DNA from: JAGNKE01 sp965230245
GTDB lineage: Bacteria; Pseudomonadota; Alphaproteobacteria; Micavibrionales; Micavibrionaceae
Reading direction: 5' to 3'
DNA: 64,000 bases
NCBI GenBank assembly: GCA_965230245.1
Contig: OZ246000.1
Location: forward strand, 1 to 64,000
The notes beneath the pieces were generated by a model that worked only from the letters and a program-made list of their open reading frames with translations, had not been told where the DNA came from and ran no database searches. Position numbers and translations under genes: made by a program. Shown piece by piece: positions 45,695-54,479 of the stretch. How positions within the stretch are numbered: position 1 is the stretch's first letter; each line of letters opens with the position of its first letter.

Positions 45695-45848
45695 TTTAAG
45701 TCCAAAAGCTCATATTGACATGCACAACCTGTGCGGCGAAGTATTTGATGGGATAAAACCTATTAATCTTGCCAACACATTTGGCATGACCAATATCGCA
45801 GAAATGGGAGAAGACTTTATTTACACAGGGCCGGGAGCCGACGCGTAA
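45687..45848 (+). CDS. Small overlapping ORF, 53 residues
   Basis: GTG at 45687 overlaps the end of the regulator gene by eight bases and has a GGGG-type site 10 bases upstream. The frame reads 53 residues (starting MDSLSPKAHIDMHNLCGEV) to TAA at 45846-45848, followed by a terminator. Codon use resembles neighbouring genes. No family is recognised. It may be translationally coupled to the regulator or be the remnant of a longer gene. Confidence 0.45.
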   Translation: MDSLSPKAHIDMHNLCGEVFDGIKPINLANTFGMTNIAEMGEDFIYTGPGADA

Positions 45849-45889
45849 ATAAATCTGTCTTGTTCTGCATTGCGACATTCGATATACAT

Positions 45890-45925
45890 TTTAAGGCCTT
45901 CGAATACGGAGGCCTTAAATTTTTT
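45890..45925 (+). terminator. Intrinsic terminator before fba
   Basis: TTTAAGGCCT and AGGCCTTAAA pair perfectly over 10 bp around a 10-base loop, followed by six T. It closes the regulator/small ORF unit. Confidence 0.88.
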
Positions 45926-45984
45926 GTGCACGAAAATTGCATACAACGGATCACCTGAAAACAAACAAGTAAAAGGAAATTCCT

Positions 45985-46908
45985 ATGTCTCTGACCCCCG
46001 CAGTGAAAAAGATCATTGACTGTTATGAGAACGAAAATGCCGGAGTAAAAGGCAATCTGGTTCGCATGTTAAACAACGGCGCTTTGGCCGGAACCGGAAA
46101 TATGGTGATCCTCCCTGTCGATCAAGGCTTCGAACACGGTCCCGCAAGATCCTTCGCGGTAAACCCGGATGGCTACGACCCGCACTACCATTACAAACTG
46201 GCAATCGAGTCAGGCTGTAACGCATACGCAGCGCCCTTAGGTTCCCTACAGGCCGGAGCAGACACATTCGCAGGACAAGTCCCAACTATTTTGAAATACA
46301 ATAGCTCAAACAGCTTGTATTCAGGAAACGACGATGGAGATCAGGCCGTCACAGGCTCTGTTCAGGATGCACTCGAACTCGGATGCACCGCTGTTGGCTT
46401 TACCATCTACCCCGGCTCTGACAACGCATTTGAAATGATGGAAGAAGTCCGCGAAATGATCCGCGAAGCCAAAGATGTCGGCATTCCATCCGTCGTCTGG
46501 TCCTACGCCCGCGGTGAAGGTGTCACTAAGGAAGGCGAAACCGCCATGGACGTGATTGCATACGCGGCACATATGGCCTGCTTACTCGGCGCACATGTTG
46601 TTAAGGTTAAATTACCGACCGACCATCTGATGGACAAAAATGCCAAAAAAGCGTTCGAAGAAAACAACATCGACATCAGCACACAAGCCGCTCGTGTGAA
46701 GGAAGTGGTTCGCTCCTGCTTTAACGGTCGTCGCATAGTCGTATTCTCCGGCGGAGCAGCCAAAGGAGCAGACGCTGTTTTCGACGACGCCAAAGCCATC
46801 AAGGAAGGCGGCGGTAACGGCTCCATCATCGGCCGTAACTCCTTCCAGAGAAAATGGGACGACTCCCTCGAAATGCTCGGCAAGATCATGGATATCTACA
46901 AGGGATAA
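45985..46908 (+). CDS. fbaB: Class I (DhnA-type) fructose-bisphosphate aldolase
   Basis: A 307-residue aldolase of the archaeal/DhnA class I type, making a Schiff base instead of using zinc. ILPVDQGFEHGPA near residue 42 and VVKVKLPTDH with Lys207/Lys209 mark the active-site strands; one of these Lys residues is the likely nucleophile. VVFSGGAAKGADAV is the phosphate-binding part. It has its own ribosome site (AAAGGAAA) and comes after a terminator. The exported EndoU-like gene begins six bases after its stop. Confidence 0.94.
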   Translation: MSLTPAVKKIIDCYENENAGVKGNLVRMLNNGALAGTGNMVILPVDQGFEHGPARSFAVNPDGYDPHYHYKLAIESGCNAYAAPLGSLQAGADTFAGQVPTILKYNSSNSLYSGNDDGDQAVTGSVQDALELGCTAVGFTIYPGSDNAFEMMEEVREMIREAKDVGIPSVVWSYARGEGVTKEGETAMDVIAYAAHMACLLGAHVVKVKLPTDHLMDKNAKKAFEENNIDISTQAARVKEVVRSCFNGRRIVVFSGGAAKGADAVFDDAKAIKEGGGNGSIIGRNSFQRKWDDSLEMLGKIMDIYKG

Positions 46909-46914
46909 GAGCGC

Positions 46915-47457
46915 ATGACAACGCAAAAAAAGCCTAAAAACAAAGTCATTGCGTTGGCCATATCCCTTTTACTCTTAATGGCTGCAGCCACCGGCTTTAT
47001 CGATGATGGCTCAGCCCATAAACCTTTAGAAATACTACAATCTGTACTTCAGACCTCCGAAAATCCGGAAGAAACCTCCCTGACATACGATGCAGGCATG
47101 ACAGCCATAAGTGCGGACGAGCTAAAATATATCTCACCCGAACGTGCCCGCCACATTCTTCAAGGCGATCAAAACGGCGGCGGCCATAAATACGGCGCCA
47201 ACAAACCGTGCAAGAGTGAATTCCCGCAAGACTGGGATGACGTCAAAATCATAAAGACAATCGACAAAATCGCAGCCAACGACAACCTCAACTGGAAACA
47301 ACAGGATAACGGCTACTATGTCGCTGAAACTATGGAAGGCACACTCAAAATTCGCGTCGTACTTGATAGGGAACGGGACGACGTAGTCACAGCCTACCCC
47401 GTCAACGTACGGAGAAATTACTGCCCGCCCGCCGCGAACGACAATTACAACCGTTAA
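46915..47457 (+). CDS. Exported or membrane-anchored EndoU-type nuclease
   Basis: A 180-residue protein with a basic N-terminus and a hydrophobic segment (about 10-28) that is a signal peptide or anchor. Residues about 75-168 match the bacterial EndoU nuclease domain: RARHILQGDQNGGGHKYG with His80 and His91, KSEFPQDWDD, then VVTAYPVNV with Thr159. These agree with the two His and the C-terminal Lys/Thr region of EndoU RNases. The domain is best known as a toxin tip in CdiA and polymorphic toxins, but here it is a stand-alone exported protein without an obvious immunity gene. It overlaps the convergent epmA by four bases. Confidence 0.78.
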   Translation: MTTQKKPKNKVIALAISLLLLMAAATGFIDDGSAHKPLEILQSVLQTSENPEETSLTYDAGMTAISADELKYISPERARHILQGDQNGGGHKYGANKPCKSEFPQDWDDVKIIKTIDKIAANDNLNWKQQDNGYYVAETMEGTLKIRVVLDRERDDVVTAYPVNVRRNYCPPAANDNYNR

Positions 47458-48521
47458 TCAACCTGTACGGGCGCCCATAAAACCTGATCTATGTCCTCCG
47501 CGCCTGTCATTAACATGACCAAACGATCAATCCCGAGCGCAATCCCTGCAGACTCCGGCAAGCCGTACTCCAAAGCCTTCAAAAACTCTTCATCAACGGG
47601 ATACTCCTCGCCGTAAAGCTGCTTTTTAAGAGCCATCTCATGATGAAAACGCTTTCGTTGCTCCCGCGCATCCGTCAACTCGCTGAACGCATTGGCTAGT
47701 TCGACACCGCAAACATAAAGCTCAAACCGTTCTGCAAACCTCTGATCCCCTGGCTTTCGCCGAGATAAAGACGCCAAACAAACGGGATAATCATAAAGAA
47801 TGGTCGGGACACCCTGCCCCAAATGCGGCTCTATTTTTTCTGCCATCACCGCAAAAAACAAATCATCCCACCTGTCATCCTCAGTTACGCGAATTCCCTT
47901 TTGCTGAAGAACGGCCTTAAATTTATCCACATCATCAAGAACTTCTATCAAATCGATGTCAGCATAGACCTGAAAAGCCTCACAGACCGATATCCTCTGC
48001 CAATCCCCGAAAGGATCACAGCTTTTTCCACAATGCGACATAGACTGAATCCCCAGCCCCTGCGCAACACATCGCAAAAATGCCTCACAATCATCCATAA
48101 TGGCTGTATAGTCCGAATCCGCACGATACCACTCGATCATCGTGAATTCGGGCGAATGGAGCTTCGATTCATCGCCATTCCTGAAAACAGGACAAATCTG
48201 ATAAAGCCGCTCAACCCCTGCAACCATCAGTTTTTTCATATCAAGCTCGGGACTTGTCTGGAGATATAGTGATTTCCGTGGAGAGAGGTCATGCCCCTTC
48301 AAAACGGTCTCAAAGGCATGAATATGCATGTCCATAACCGGACAAACCTGCAAAACAGGGGTAGTCACCTCCAAAAACCCTTGCCTGTCAAAGTATTGAC
48401 GCACAGATTTTAAGATATCGGCCCGTTTCAGAAGGAAACCCTTCTTCTCCTTGAACACATGTGGCTGCCACCATGACACAGGCAATACTCCCAAAGCAGA
48501 AAAAATACTTGCAATTCCCAC
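47454..48521 (-). CDS. epmA: EF-P beta-lysine ligase EpmA (PoxA/GenX)
   Basis: A 355-residue class II aminoacyl-tRNA synthetase-like enzyme that attaches (R)-beta-lysine to EF-P. It lacks the OB-fold anticodon domain of LysRS. Motif 2 is PVFRNGDESKLHSPEFTMIEW and motif 3 is GIALGIDRLVMLM. The efp gene at 13.4 kb has Lys33 in a PGKG loop as substrate. EpmB, which makes the beta-lysine, is not encoded in this window. It is convergent with the EndoU gene. Confidence 0.93.
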   Translation of the reverse strand: MGIASIFSALGVLPVSWWQPHVFKEKKGFLLKRADILKSVRQYFDRQGFLEVTTPVLQVCPVMDMHIHAFETVLKGHDLSPRKSLYLQTSPELDMKKLMVAGVERLYQICPVFRNGDESKLHSPEFTMIEWYRADSDYTAIMDDCEAFLRCVAQGLGIQSMSHCGKSCDPFGDWQRISVCEAFQVYADIDLIEVLDDVDKFKAVLQQKGIRVTEDDRWDDLFFAVMAEKIEPHLGQGVPTILYDYPVCLASLSRRKPGDQRFAERFELYVCGVELANAFSELTDAREQRKRFHHEMALKKQLYGEEYPVDEEFLKALEYGLPESAGIALGIDRLVMLMTGAEDIDQVLWAPVQVD

Positions 48522-48542
48522 GACTAAACGCTAAAAAGTCGC

Positions 48543-48571
48543 TTCATTCAAGGGCTATAAACCCATATAAT
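48543..48571 (+). promoter_or_regulatory. Candidate promoter of rpmE
   Basis: TTCATT (48543-48548), a 17-base spacer and a perfect TATAAT (48566-48571), 29 bases upstream of the rpmE start. The -35 is weak. Confidence 0.5.
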
Positions 48572-48600
48572 AATAACGAATTACTTGGAAAGTCGAGATT

Positions 48601-48834
48601 ATGAAGGCTGAAACGCATCCGGATTACCACGAAATCACAGTAGTGATGACTGATGGTACAGAATACAAAACACGCTCCACATGGGGCAAAGAAGGAGATA
48701 TCCTTAAGCTTGACGTTGATCCCCTGTCCCACCCTGCATGGCAAGGCGGAACCGGTAAGGTTGTTGAAAAAGGTCAGCTGGACAAATTCGAAAGCCGTTA
48801 CGGCAACTTCCTTGGTGGCGGCAAAAAAGACTAA
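48601..48834 (+). CDS. rpmE: 50S ribosomal protein L31
   Basis: A 77-residue L31 of the Cys-less type: MKAETHPDYHEITVVMTDG and STWGKEGDILKLDVDPLSHPAW are family features, and the CxxC zinc site of the other paralogue is absent. It is monocistronic, with a promoter upstream and a terminator downstream. Confidence 0.96.
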   Translation: MKAETHPDYHEITVVMTDGTEYKTRSTWGKEGDILKLDVDPLSHPAWQGGTGKVVEKGQLDKFESRYGNFLGGGKKD

Positions 48835-48860
48835 TCGTCGCCTCTTATCAGGAATTAAAA

Positions 48861-48890
48861 AAAACCGCTCATTTGGGCGGTTTTTATTTT
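48861..48890 (+). terminator. Intrinsic terminator after rpmE
   Basis: AAAACCGCTC and GGGCGGTTTT form a 10-bp stem with one T-G pair around an ATTT loop, followed by TATTTT. Confidence 0.9.
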
Positions 48891-48914
48891 TGCAAAAATG
48901 TATAATCCTAAGAA

Positions 48915-49790
48915 TTAGCTGTTATCCATCCCGAATCTCTCTCGAGCTTCCGGCTCTATCGATCCACCTTCTTTCATTTGCCCGCGATAAGGAAAGAAAC
49001 TATCCTGTTTAAGCTCTCCTGTTGGCCCGACCCATTGGAGTTGCGCGGGTACATTCCATGCCTGCTGGCGCATTTTGACCAAATCTATGGAACGCTGCTC
49101 TTCCTCAAGCTTGGCCTCATCCGTTAGATCCCAGAAATCATCCTTATAAGTAATTTCCCCGGGGTCAAACCCGACAACTGAACCATCAGGCAGAACAAGA
49201 GCCTCCTGTAAACTGACCTCATAACACGTGCCTTCCGTAATATCCGAAAGATATTGATTTAAAACCGCTTTCTGCTCGGTTGTTAGCACGACAACCTGCC
49301 CGGCAGGCAAAACCTCAACCTGCATAGTACCATCAACCTCTACAGGCTCCTGCAATGGCTGCAAAAGCCCCGGAAACTGCGCACGAACACAATCAGAACG
49401 ATAACTTGGCAAAGCTTTATTAATACGGTCAAGATGCGGCGAAATGCGAAGCAAAGCCACCTCATGCTCATTACGCCCCAAAAGGATTGTCGTCGCCGTC
49501 CCCTGTGCAACAAAAGAAAACTCGTCAAACCCCGTTTCTTCTGAAATCGCCTTCTCCAGATAATCCTCACGAGAGACCCCGTTATCAGGCTTTAACAACA
49601 TATAAATCATGGAAACAGGGCTGCGCTGCGTGCGGTGCTCAAAAGCTTCAGCAACACTGCCCCATTCACGGTTATCAATGTCCATGGAAGACGGAACATA
49701 CCCGTAATCAGGATGTTCGATATAATCTGCTTGCTCGCTCATGGCCTCACCCAGATGGCCGAGAGCGTCTCTGTCCCGCTCATTTATCAT
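48915..49790 (-). CDS. Unknown protein, possibly kinase-like
   Basis: A 291-residue soluble, acidic protein. It has no signal peptide or membrane helix. The order TTILLGRNEHEVALLRIS, then VEVLPAGQVV, then LPDGSVVGFDPGEITY recalls the N-lobe strands, hinge and DFG-like segment of protein-kinase-like folds. Arg stands where the ATP-binding Lys would be and there is no HRD motif, so if the fold is right it may be inactive. This is weak evidence. It lies alone between rpmE and valS and has a gene-like base composition. Confidence 0.6.
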   Translation of the reverse strand: MINERDRDALGHLGEAMSEQADYIEHPDYGYVPSSMDIDNREWGSVAEAFEHRTQRSPVSMIYMLLKPDNGVSREDYLEKAISEETGFDEFSFVAQGTATTILLGRNEHEVALLRISPHLDRINKALPSYRSDCVRAQFPGLLQPLQEPVEVDGTMQVEVLPAGQVVVLTTEQKAVLNQYLSDITEGTCYEVSLQEALVLPDGSVVGFDPGEITYKDDFWDLTDEAKLEEEQRSIDLVKMRQQAWNVPAQLQWVGPTGELKQDSFFPYRGQMKEGGSIEPEARERFGMDNS

Positions 49791-49837
49791 ATGTAGATAA
49801 TATAAGACTCTGACAATATTGTCACTTAATTACACAA

Positions 49838-52555
49838 CTAGCCTTTGTTTTCGCCATCTTCGTCAGGGTCGTTTCCTTTATCATGCCTCTTTTTGTCCTG
49901 ATTATCATTTGCTCCACCTAACTGATCCAGAGCCTGTTTCAGCTTCTCGTGTTTCTGCTCGGCCTCCGCCTTACGGGTACGCTGCTCTTCAACAACCTCA
50001 GGCTTGGCATTATTCACGAATTTCTCATTAGAAAGCTGCTTGTTGATCTTATCCAGCTCTTGCTCGATCTTTTCCATCGCCGCGGTCAAACGCTCAACCT
50101 CACGCTCAATATCAATGAATTCTGAAATCGGGAGAATAAGCGTCGCCTCGTTGACAACCGTCTGGATAGACCCGGCCGGCACATCGGCTGTCTGCGCAAT
50201 GCTTTCAATGCGCCCCATACGTTGAACAATCTCACCGTAATGATCAAGACGCGCCTGCGTTTGTGATCCGGCTTCTTTAACAAGCAAAGGAATCTTCGCG
50301 CCCGCCGGAACGTTCATATCCGAACGCACGCTGCGGATTTCGCTAATGGTTTGCTGCAACCAACCCATATCCGCTTCGGCGTCCCCCTTTTGCTCGAAAT
50401 TGTAATCAGGCCAATCGGAACGGATCAAACGCTGATCACCTCTCGCATCGCCCTTGATACCCTCAAAAAGCTCTTCCGTAATGAACGGCATAAACGGATT
50501 TAGAAGAATCAGGATCTGCTCAAGAACCCAAGCTGTCGTCTGACGGATTTCTGCGGTGTGCTCACCCTCTTCCTGCAACAATGGCTTGGTAAACTCAAGA
50601 TACCAGTCACAGAACGTATGCCATACAAAATGATAAACGGCATCCGCAGCATCATTAAAACGGTACTCCGCAATAGCCTTATCTAGCGCGGCCTGCGCCT
50701 TGACCACTTCGCCGATAATCCACTGGTTTGGCGTAAATGCGGCTTTGGATGGATCGAACCCGTCATGGGAAAGACAATCATTCATCTCGCAATAGCGCGT
50801 AGCATTCCAAAGCTTAGTTGCAAAATTGCGATACCCTTGGATGCGATCTTCAGACAGGCGGATATCACGCCCCTGCGCTGCCATCGCAACAAGTGTAAAA
50901 CGAAGCGCATCCGCACCAAACTTCTCCACCAGATCCAGCGGGTCCATCACATTCCCCTTGGACTTGGACATCTTCTGCCCCTTCTCGTCACGAACAAGCG
51001 CATGGACGTAAACAGTCTTAAACGGCACATCATCCATAAAGTGCAAGCCCATCATCATCATCCGCGCAACCCAGAAGAAAATAATATCAAACCCCGTAAT
51101 AAGAACATCGGTCGGGTAATACCGCCCCAGCTCCTTTGTGTCATCAGGCCAGCCAAGCGTTGAAAAAGGCCAGAGCGCAGACGAAAACCACGTATCCAGA
51201 ACATCTTCATCACGCGTTAATTCAACCGCTTCGCCGTAGTGCTTCTCAGCCGCAGCAAAAGCAGCCTCTTCGCTCTCCTCAACAAACGTCTCGCCGTCAG
51301 GCCCGTACCAAGCCGGAATTTGATGCCCCCACCACAACTGGCGGGAAATACACCACGGCTGGATATTACGCATCCACTCGAAATACGTATTCTCCCAAGT
51401 CTTTGGTACAAAAACAGTGTCACCATCCTCAACCGCCTTGATCGCAGGCTTGGCAAGTTCCGCAGCATTCACATACCACTGATCCGTCAGGAAGGGCTCA
51501 ATAATCGTATCGGAACGGTCACCATAGGGCATGGCAATCGTGGTCTTTTCCACTTCCGCGACCAGATCAAGCTCTTCTAGCTCAGCCAATATTTTCTTAC
51601 GGGCGGCAAAACGGTCCATACCCCGATATTCTTCGGGCACGTTCTCGTTCAATGCCCCGTGAACATCAAAAATATTGATCATCGGCAAATCATGACGCTT
51701 CCCGACCTCGAAATCATTAAAGTCATGCGCAGGTGTAATCTTAACCGCACCGCTTCCCTTTTCAGGGTCGGCGTGCTCATCCGCAACAATGGGGATCATA
51801 CGCTCGGCAATCGGCAAAACGACATACTTGCCGATTAAGCCTTTGTAACGTTCATCGTCAGGATGAACGGCAACAGCCGTATCCCCAAGCATGGTTTCAG
51901 GACGTGTCGTAGCAACAGTAATAAATTGCTCGGTTTCAGACTCAACGGGATAACGCAGATGCCACATCTTGCCTTTTTGTTCCTTCTCAACCACTTCAAG
52001 GTCGGAAATCGCGGTCAGCAACTTCGTATCCCAATTCACAAGACGCTTGTCTTTGTAAATCAAACCTTCTTTATAAAGCTGGACAAAAACTCTCAGAACG
52101 GCCTTGGACAACCCTTCATCCATTGTGAAGCGTTCGCGCTTCCAATCAGGGGTTGTCCCGATCGCACGCATCTGGTTCACAATCGTACCGCCGGACTCTT
52201 CCTTCCATTGCCAGACACGTTCCAGAAATTTCTCACGCCCCATATCCCTGCGCCCCGCCTCTCCCGCCTGCGCTAGCTGACGCTCAACAACCATCTGCGT
52301 CGCAATACCGGCATGGTCAGTACCGGGCTGCCAAAGAGCATCATTCCCGCGCATGCGGTTATAACGGATCAAAACATCCTGCAATGTGCCGTTTAAAGCA
52401 TGCCCCATATGCAAAGACCCCGTCACGTTCGGCGGGGGCATCATAATCGTATACGGATCACTCGGGCTGTCAGGGTCGCAAGAAAACGCGCCTTCCGCCT
52501 CCCATTCCTGATAATGTTTTTTCTCTATCTTCTTAGGATCAAATGTTTTTTCCAT
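49838..52555 (-). CDS. valS: Valyl-tRNA synthetase
   Basis: A 905-residue class Ia synthetase. The HIGH-type motif is PPPNVTGSLHMGHAL near residue 40, the editing domain CP1 is about 190-340 with TTRPETMLGDTAVAVHP, and KMSKSKGNVMDP is the second ATP motif. A C-terminal coiled-coil arm (about 810-880) ends in a charged tail. It catalyses valine attachment to tRNA-Val and hydrolyses misacylated Thr. It follows popZ after 120 bases, as in Caulobacter. Confidence 0.97.
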   Translation of the reverse strand: MEKTFDPKKIEKKHYQEWEAEGAFSCDPDSPSDPYTIMMPPPNVTGSLHMGHALNGTLQDVLIRYNRMRGNDALWQPGTDHAGIATQMVVERQLAQAGEAGRRDMGREKFLERVWQWKEESGGTIVNQMRAIGTTPDWKRERFTMDEGLSKAVLRVFVQLYKEGLIYKDKRLVNWDTKLLTAISDLEVVEKEQKGKMWHLRYPVESETEQFITVATTRPETMLGDTAVAVHPDDERYKGLIGKYVVLPIAERMIPIVADEHADPEKGSGAVKITPAHDFNDFEVGKRHDLPMINIFDVHGALNENVPEEYRGMDRFAARKKILAELEELDLVAEVEKTTIAMPYGDRSDTIIEPFLTDQWYVNAAELAKPAIKAVEDGDTVFVPKTWENTYFEWMRNIQPWCISRQLWWGHQIPAWYGPDGETFVEESEEAAFAAAEKHYGEAVELTRDEDVLDTWFSSALWPFSTLGWPDDTKELGRYYPTDVLITGFDIIFFWVARMMMMGLHFMDDVPFKTVYVHALVRDEKGQKMSKSKGNVMDPLDLVEKFGADALRFTLVAMAAQGRDIRLSEDRIQGYRNFATKLWNATRYCEMNDCLSHDGFDPSKAAFTPNQWIIGEVVKAQAALDKAIAEYRFNDAADAVYHFVWHTFCDWYLEFTKPLLQEEGEHTAEIRQTTAWVLEQILILLNPFMPFITEELFEGIKGDARGDQRLIRSDWPDYNFEQKGDAEADMGWLQQTISEIRSVRSDMNVPAGAKIPLLVKEAGSQTQARLDHYGEIVQRMGRIESIAQTADVPAGSIQTVVNEATLILPISEFIDIEREVERLTAAMEKIEQELDKINKQLSNEKFVNNAKPEVVEEQRTRKAEAEQKHEKLKQALDQLGGANDNQDKKRHDKGNDPDEDGENKG

Positions 52556-52675
52556 TATGTCCGGTACCTTGCAATAGTCATATAAAAACTCGCGTCAAAA
52601 CCCTTGAGATCATAGTGTTTTTGCCCAAGAGTGCAAGGAAACTGTAAAAATTTTATTCGGAAAACAAGTGGTAGG

Positions 52676-53401
52676 CTATTCTTCCAGAACGCGGTTCGCA
52701 ACACGCTCGAGTTCTTCCTTAACCAAACGGTCAATCACGCTTTCAAGATGCTCATCAAGCCAGACTTTGAGCATCGGCTTAATCTCATCACGCACGATAT
52801 CTTCAATCGTCAGACTGGCCTTACCTAATGCAACAGTACGCGCAAGATTGGAAAACGCATCATAGGCGGCATCTTCAGCCCGCGCAGACAGGAGCTCACT
52901 CCCTTGAGAACGCGGCTCCTCTTTGACACGCGCTTCGTCTTCAACAGCATCTCTCAAGTCAACCTGAAGGCCGCCTGGCGTTTCATCTTCACTTTCAGTT
53001 TCCGGCGGTGCCTTCTCTGTTAAGACTAAAATATCTTCTTCTATAGGATCAGGATCAGGCTCGGGCTCCGGTTCAGGTGCGGGAGGTTCCGGCTCTGGCT
53101 CAGCCACAACAGGCTCGGGCTCTGGCGCGGGAGGTTCCGGTTCTGGCTCAGCCATAACAGGCTCGGGTTCAGGTTGCGGTGTGGGAGGTTCCGGCTCCGG
53201 CTCAGCCATAACAGGCTCAGGCTCCGGCTCAGCCACAACAGGCTCGGGCTCTGGCGCGGGAGGTTCCGGTTCTGGTTCAGCCATAACAGGCTCATCCGCA
53301 GACTCCTCTTCCTCAACATCGTCATCGGAAATAATCTTGCGTATAGAGTCGAGGATTTCCTCGATGGATGGATCTTCTTCAGTGTTTGTATTGTCAGCCA
53401 T
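52676..53401 (-). CDS. popZ: Polar organizing protein PopZ (DUF2497)
   Basis: A 241-residue PopZ, the cell-pole scaffold that holds ParB-parS and regulators in alphaproteobacteria. The N-terminal helix DPSIEEILDSIRKIISDD binds partners. A long Pro/Glu spacer covers about 30-125 with repeated AEPEPEPP-type units. The C-terminal oligomerisation region (LTIEDIVRDEIKPMLKVWLD, ESVIDRLVKEELERV) is conserved. ATG 53401 (MADNTNTEEDPS) is preferred to 53413. The spacer contains a 64-bp direct repeat. Neighbours pcm-like and valS match the Caulobacter locus, but tolC is missing between them. Confidence 0.93.
   Translation of the reverse strand: MADNTNTEEDPSIEEILDSIRKIISDDDVEEEESADEPVMAEPEPEPPAPEPEPVVAEPEPEPVMAEPEPEPPTPQPEPEPVMAEPEPEPPAPEPEPVVAEPEPEPPAPEPEPEPDPDPIEEDILVLTEKAPPETESEDETPGGLQVDLRDAVEDEARVKEEPRSQGSELLSARAEDAAYDAFSNLARTVALGKASLTIEDIVRDEIKPMLKVWLDEHLESVIDRLVKEELERVANRVLEE
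53101..53293. repeat. Duplicated segment inside popZ spacer
   Basis: The 64-base stretch at 53101-53164 recurs at 53230-53293 with one mismatch, offset by 129 bases (43 codons), so the reading frame is kept. The region between is also made of related Pro-Glu units. This looks like slippage or unequal exchange in a spacer whose length is free to vary. Confidence 0.9.
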
Positions 53402-53583
53402 GTGCGGATGCATGTGGTTCGGGATCGAATCCTCACCAGTCTCTTACATTGTTTAAACATTGTCAAATGCTTACATGCAAAACGTGCGATAAAGGGCTAA
53501 AAAAACTACAAAAAGCGGGATTAGCCCCTAAAAATACACAATATTTGGTAAGCAATACGCAGAAGAATTTGGAAAACGCAGAC

Positions 53584-54243
53584 TTAGAATTCAAAAGCAA
53601 CCTTGGGCTCAAATCCGGCAAGATATGGGATGCCCGCTTCGAACAACTCGGTTGACGCATAACCGCCATTATCAAGTTTTTCAACTAAGGTCGCATGCCC
53701 CATCATAGAGCCGGACTTCTTAACAACGGTCAACAAACGCCCCCCCGGGCCCAATTGATCAACTATGTTTTTCGGGATTTCAGCTACAGCCCCGTTAATA
53801 AAAATCAAACTAAATGGCGCATTATCAGGATTGCCTTCCGTAAGCTCGCCCTCAATGCCAATCACATTACAAATATCCAGCTCCGCCCAGAGACGCGCAG
53901 CTTTCTCTAAATATTTCTTATTACTGTCAACGGCCATAATTGTAAGAACGAGCGGAGATAAAATTGCGGAAGAATACCCTGTACCCATTCCGATATCCAT
54001 AACAACATCCGTTGGCTGGATACGGGCAGCCTCGACAAGCTTGGCATGAACAATAGGCTCCAGAAGAAAACGCCCCTTTCCTAAAGGAATATCCTCATCG
54101 GAATATGCGATAGATTTCAACTTCTCCGGAACAAACAATTCCCTCGGGGTGACTTCAAATGCTTCCAGCAATGCCTCGGTCACAACACCGGCGGTCTGGA
54201 TTTGACAATCAACCATATTATTTCTGGCTTGTTTAAAATTCAT
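53584..54243 (-). CDS. Protein-L-isoaspartate O-methyltransferase family protein
   Basis: A 219-residue SAM methyltransferase of the Pcm family. ARNNMVDCQIQTAGV is the typical alphaproteobacterial N-terminus, VVMDIGMGTGYSSAIL is motif I and GGRLLTVV the post-II strand. These proteins repair isoaspartyl residues, though this sub-group has weak support for that activity. In Caulobacter the order is pcm-like, tolC, popZ, valS; here no tolC lies in the 182 bases before popZ. Confidence 0.87.
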   Translation of the reverse strand: MNFKQARNNMVDCQIQTAGVVTEALLEAFEVTPRELFVPEKLKSIAYSDEDIPLGKGRFLLEPIVHAKLVEAARIQPTDVVMDIGMGTGYSSAILSPLVLTIMAVDSNKKYLEKAARLWAELDICNVIGIEGELTEGNPDNAPFSLIFINGAVAEIPKNIVDQLGPGGRLLTVVKKSGSMMGHATLVEKLDNGGYASTELFEAGIPYLAGFEPKVAFEF

Positions 54244-54403
54244 GATTAAGACAGTGTTGGATTTAAATAAGTTGAAGCCAAATTATATTGGTTTGTGCCG
54301 TATGACCAGCCATTTTTTTATAAAAAATCGTACCCGACAAGCAATATGGTTGACTTGAAGGCAAAACATAATTTAATGATAGAAGCCCGTTTCGGGAAAT
54401 TAA

Positions 54404-54477
54404 GGCGCGGTGGCAGAGTGGCTATGCAGAGGATTGCAAATCCTTGTAGACCGGTTCGATTCCGGTCCGTGCCTCCA
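54404..54477 (+). tRNA. tRNA-Cys (GCA)
   Basis: A full cloverleaf: acceptor GGCGCGG with CCGTGCC, anticodon loop TTGCAAA giving GCA, T-arm GGTTCGATTCC, discriminator T as expected for Cys, and an encoded CCA. It stands in the gap between two convergent/unrelated genes. Confidence 0.96.
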
Positions 54478-54479
54478 CA

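Noticed and set aside
53050..53300. Repeats resembling a CRISPR or satellite array
   Set aside because: The units are in-frame coding repeats of popZ without spacers of unrelated sequence.
53470..53655. Plus-strand ORF starting MLTCKTCDKGLKKLQ
   Set aside because: Its second half lies antisense to the pcm-like gene and it has no family or ribosome site; treated as chance.
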